Shown piece after piece: positions 61,361 to 64,000 of a stretch of DNA of 64,000 nt. The stretch is from Ancrocorticia sp052089425 (GTDB lineage Bacteria > Actinomycetota > Actinomycetes > Actinomycetales > Actinomycetaceae), in contig NZ_JBQCZW010000001.1 in NCBI RefSeq assembly GCF_052089425.1, forward strand, positions 62,001-126,000, written 5' to 3'. Made by a program: the position numbers and the translations under genes. A model generated the notes under the pieces. The model was given only the letters and a program-made list of their open reading frames with translations. It was not told where the DNA came from and did not search any database. Position 1 is the stretch's first letter, and each line of letters begins with the position of its first letter.

Positions 61361-62587
61361 ATGCGAATTCTTCACACGTCCGATTGGCACCTGGGCCGCA
61401 AGCTGCATGGGGCAGATCTCTCCGCGGCATCCGAGCTGTGGTGCCGTCACGTCATTGATCTGGTCCGTGAGCGCGGCATTGACGCCGTTCTCATCTCCGG
61501 GGACGTGTATGACAGGGGCGTGCCGCCCACCGAATCCGTGGAGCTCTTCGACGCCATGCTGCGCGAGTTGTCCGAACTGACCACCGTCATCCTGACATCC
61601 GGGAACCACGATTCGGCCCACAGACTGGGTTTCGGGGCTGGTTTGATGAAAGATAGCGTGCATATCCGCACTGATTCACGTAATTCGGGTACACCAGTCG
61701 AGGTCTGCGATAAGGAAGGAAATCTCGGGGCACTTGTCTACCCGATTCCGTATTTGGACCCGGACGTTGAGAGGCGCCGGCTCGCGCCGCAGATTATTGA
61801 CGACGGCGGCTACCCATCCGCCGATTACCTCCCGCGCAGCCACGAAGCGGTTCTGGGCGCAGCACTCGATCTGATTGCCCGAGATATCGAGTCCGGCCCG
61901 CACGCTGGTGAGGACGTAGCCAGAATCTGCATGGCACACGCCTTCATCACGGGTGGAGAAGCCTCTATATCGGAACGCGATCTACATGTTGGCGGGGTCG
62001 ATAGTGCGCCGTCGGGCCTGTTCAGGCTGGGCGCGACGGGTAGCGATCCCGGGCCGCTATCCTACGTGGCGCTCGGTCATCTGCACTCTCCGCAGGTGAT
62101 CGGGCAATCCCATGACCCGCAGATGCGTTACTCCGGCTCGCCGATCGCCTTCTCATTCTCGGAGTCGCGGAAGAAGTCCTCTGTGCTGCTGGACATCACC
62201 GGAAACCGGGTGGACACCACGCTGATCGATGCGCCCGTGTGGCGGCCGGTCGTGACGATCGAGGGAACCCTCGAGGAGATTCTCAGCGAAGCCCATATCC
62301 CCGATCGGGAGAAGTTTGCTCGGATCATCGATACTGATCAGGCGCGTCCAACGGACCTGACCAGCAAGATTCGGCGAGTCTTCCCCTTCGCGCTGGATAT
62401 CCAGCATCGTGCGGACGCACTGGAGAAACGGGACACGTTCACGCCCATCGCAGCACAGAAACCGATAGAAATACTGCAGGATTTCATGCGGATTGCGGGG
62501 AACCGCGAGCTGACGGGAACCGAAACGGAGCTTCTGACCAACACATGGGAGCACACCCGCCGAGCATTCGAAGGGGAATCAGCATGA
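61361..62587 (+). CDS. sbcD: Exonuclease SbcD (Mre11-type nuclease)
   Basis: 408 residues. Metallophosphoesterase motifs: ILHTSDWHLGRKL, LISGDVYDRGVPP, ILTSGNHDSAHRL and the histidines in VALGHLHSPQ. It works with SbcC to cut hairpins and DNA ends. The C-terminal capping domain follows about residue 280. Its stop overlaps the sbcC ATG (ATGA). Confidence 0.96.
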   Translation: MRILHTSDWHLGRKLHGADLSAASELWCRHVIDLVRERGIDAVLISGDVYDRGVPPTESVELFDAMLRELSELTTVILTSGNHDSAHRLGFGAGLMKDSVHIRTDSRNSGTPVEVCDKEGNLGALVYPIPYLDPDVERRRLAPQIIDDGGYPSADYLPRSHEAVLGAALDLIARDIESGPHAGEDVARICMAHAFITGGEASISERDLHVGGVDSAPSGLFRLGATGSDPGPLSYVALGHLHSPQVIGQSHDPQMRYSGSPIAFSFSESRKKSSVLLDITGNRVDTTLIDAPVWRPVVTIEGTLEEILSEAHIPDREKFARIIDTDQARPTDLTSKIRRVFPFALDIQHRADALEKRDTFTPIAAQKPIEILQDFMRIAGNRELTGTETELLTNTWEHTRRAFEGESA

Positions 62588-64000
62588 GAATTCGACGCCT
62601 CGACCTTCAGGCTATCGGCCCATTCGCGGGCCAATGCTTCATCGATTTTGATCGGCTCGGCGCCAGCGGACTCTATCTGCTGGACGGGCCAACGGGTTCC
62701 GGCAAGTCCACGATCATCGACGCCATCACGTTTGCTCTGTATGGGAGCGTGGCCGGAGGGGACGATTCGAGCAACGATCGCATCCGGTCCACTCACGCCG
62801 AGCCAACCGTAGAGAGTTACGTGGATCTAGTGTTCACCGTCAGTGCTGGAACCTACCGGGTTCGCAGAACACCGAAGTGGTTTAAGCCCGGGAGGCAGAG
62901 CGCCGTCAACGCCACGGCGAAACTGTGGAAACTCGAGGATGGCGCTCTCGAATCTGGCGATATCGAGGCGGGACATGTGCTGGAGACCAAGGCGAAGGAC
63001 GCAGGGACCGCCATCACGGACATCATTGGGCTCAACAAGGCACAGTTCGTTCAAACCATCGTCCTTCCGCAGGGAAAGTTCGCTGAGTTTCTCAAGCTCG
63101 GCTCGGTAGCGCGGACTAATCTCCTCGAGCAGATATTCGACACTTCGATCTATCGCGCCTTCGCTGAGGATCTGACCGCAATGGCCTCCAAAGCGGGCAA
63201 GACTATCGAAGCCAAAACCCGCGCGTTCCAGCAGGCCGCGGGAACGCTTATCAGTGTTCTGGACCCGGGGGCCGATACTGACGATGGGCCGGATCTGGAA
63301 GCAGCGATCGAATCACTGCCTAGTGCAGAGGATGCCGAGCCGCTCCTCGGAATGTTTGAGGACCGTGTTTCCGCAGCGGCGGAACGATCAAAGCGGGCTC
63401 AGAGTGTACGCAGCAGTGCCGAAGCTAAGTTGAAGGTTGCTGCCAACGCGCTCGTTGCGGAACAGGAACTCGCCACAAACCTTGAGCGGCGCACCGAGCT
63501 GATCAAACAGCAGAAAGTGCTCGATCACCAATTGGCGCGCATGCTCCGTTTTGGCCAAGATCTCGATAAAGATCGGCACGCACGCCAGATCCTGCCCTAC
63601 GTGAAGGCCGCAGAGGAGGCCGCCAAGCAGAAGAGCGAGGCCACAAAGGCATTGGCGGACGCAACGAGTGCTGCCGAACACGAGGTAAACGATGAATACG
63701 CCGCCACGCTCACGCGGCATCTGAACGAGCTTCGGTCGCAAACTGGGTCCCTTCACGAGCTGGAGAGAATCGAACACTCAATCGCGAAGGATTCCGCGAA
63801 ACAGCAGCAAGACTGCGAAAAGCTGGAAGATCTGAGCAAACAGGAGAAGGCAACAGCAGAAGCGGCTGGTGCCATCCCGGAAAAACTGAGAGCCACTCAA
63901 GAGGCGAAGGATCGGGCTGCCGCTCTGGCCGCAACCGTGCCTGCCGCAACCGCCGCCCTGGCCTCGGCCTCGGGCCGCGCAGAGGAGTTCGGCAAGCTTG
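62584..64000 (+). CDS. sbcC: Exonuclease SbcC (Rad50-type ATPase), N-terminal part
   Basis: The gene runs off the window after about 472 codons. Walker A is LLDGPTGSGKSTIIDAITFA (near residues 33-50), the Q-loop region is NKAQFVQTIVLPQGKFAEFL, and from about residue 215 a long coiled coil begins (AAERSKRAQSVRSSAEAKLK). The zinc hook and C-terminal Walker B half lie beyond the end. Start overlaps the sbcD stop by 4 nt. Confidence 0.96.
   Translation, partial: MRIRRLDLQAIGPFAGQCFIDFDRLGASGLYLLDGPTGSGKSTIIDAITFALYGSVAGGDDSSNDRIRSTHAEPTVESYVDLVFTVSAGTYRVRRTPKWFKPGRQSAVNATAKLWKLEDGALESGDIEAGHVLETKAKDAGTAITDIIGLNKAQFVQTIVLPQGKFAEFLKLGSVARTNLLEQIFDTSIYRAFAEDLTAMASKAGKTIEAKTRAFQQAAGTLISVLDPGADTDDGPDLEAAIESLPSAEDAEPLLGMFEDRVSAAAERSKRAQSVRSSAEAKLKVAANALVAEQELATNLERRTELIKQQKVLDHQLARMLRFGQDLDKDRHARQILPYVKAAEEAAKQKSEATKALADATSAAEHEVNDEYAATLTRHLNELRSQTGSLHELERIEHSIAKDSAKQQQDCEKLEDLSKQEKATAEAAGAIPEKLRATQEAKDRAAALAATVPAATAALASASGRAEEFGKL

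Noticed and set aside
61157..61663. Open frame on the minus strand opposite the start of sbcD
   Set aside because: No family similarity, and sbcD is clearly coding on the plus strand. Antisense shadow.

Overview
The window is typical chromosome of a high-GC Gram-positive bacterium (Actinomycetota), most likely of the Actinomycetaceae. Pointers are the GlgE-pathway genes (treS-mak-glgB), a fused 2-oxoglutarate enzyme (Kgd), the mismatch endonuclease NucS beside a DUF2550 gene and the F-ATPase operon, a SigR/RsrA thiol-stress pair, the 24-residue ribosomal protein bL37, and an Arg/Asn/Asp/Gln-rich insertion in Rho. The genus cannot be fixed from sequence alone.

Layout: 1-3.9 kb, end of treS, then mak and glgB (alpha-glucan synthesis). 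3.9-5.1 kb, an MFS exporter. 5.2-10.4 kb, a MalEFG-type sugar importer with a divergent LacI-family regulator, an operator over the malE promoter and a strong malE/malF intercistronic hairpin. 10.4-15.1 kb, a poorly understood envelope-like module: a thioredoxin-fold/TPR protein without CxxC, a lipoprotein and a membrane protein with a long acidic tail, divergent from a DivIVA-like coiled-coil protein. 15.1-30.2 kb, one long minus-strand block: rho, rpmE, prfA, prmC, tsaC, wecA-like, atpI-like, atpBEFHAGDC, DUF2550, nucS and a small zinc protein. 30.5-39.5 kb, a radical SAM/SPASM gene, thrB-thrC-hom, plus-strand aroD, lysA-argS and tRNA-Arg(CCG). 39.5-45 kb, a YchJ-like protein, GDPD, an M23 peptidase and two CNNM/CBS proteins. 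45-53 kb, kgd, a DHA2-type MFS gene, a catalytically degenerate SGNH protein, an amino-acid permease and bL37. 53-58.4 kb, rsrA-sigR, divergent from DoxX-like-aroA-rsgA-hisN, then a phosphoribosyltransferase gene. 58.4-61.3 kb is decayed: a frameshifted MFS gene, the C-terminal remnant of an alcohol dehydrogenase, short ORFs and a toxin-antitoxin pair with a truncated toxin. 61.4-64 kb, sbcD and the start of sbcC.

Most genes sit in tight operons with ATGA, TGATG or TAATG junctions. The strongest regulatory signals are a SigR-type promoter before sigR (GGAAT, 18 nt, GTT), direct repeats of T(A/T)AC(A/G) with an 11-bp period upstream of the M23 peptidase and between the membrane-protein and DivIVA-like genes (resembling MtrA boxes), and the malE operator. 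I found no CRISPR array, prophage, insertion sequence or rRNA. No clear new multi-gene system is visible. The best candidates for new biology are the 10.4-15.1 kb module with its possible shared regulation and the inactive-looking SGNH protein coupled to a transporter.
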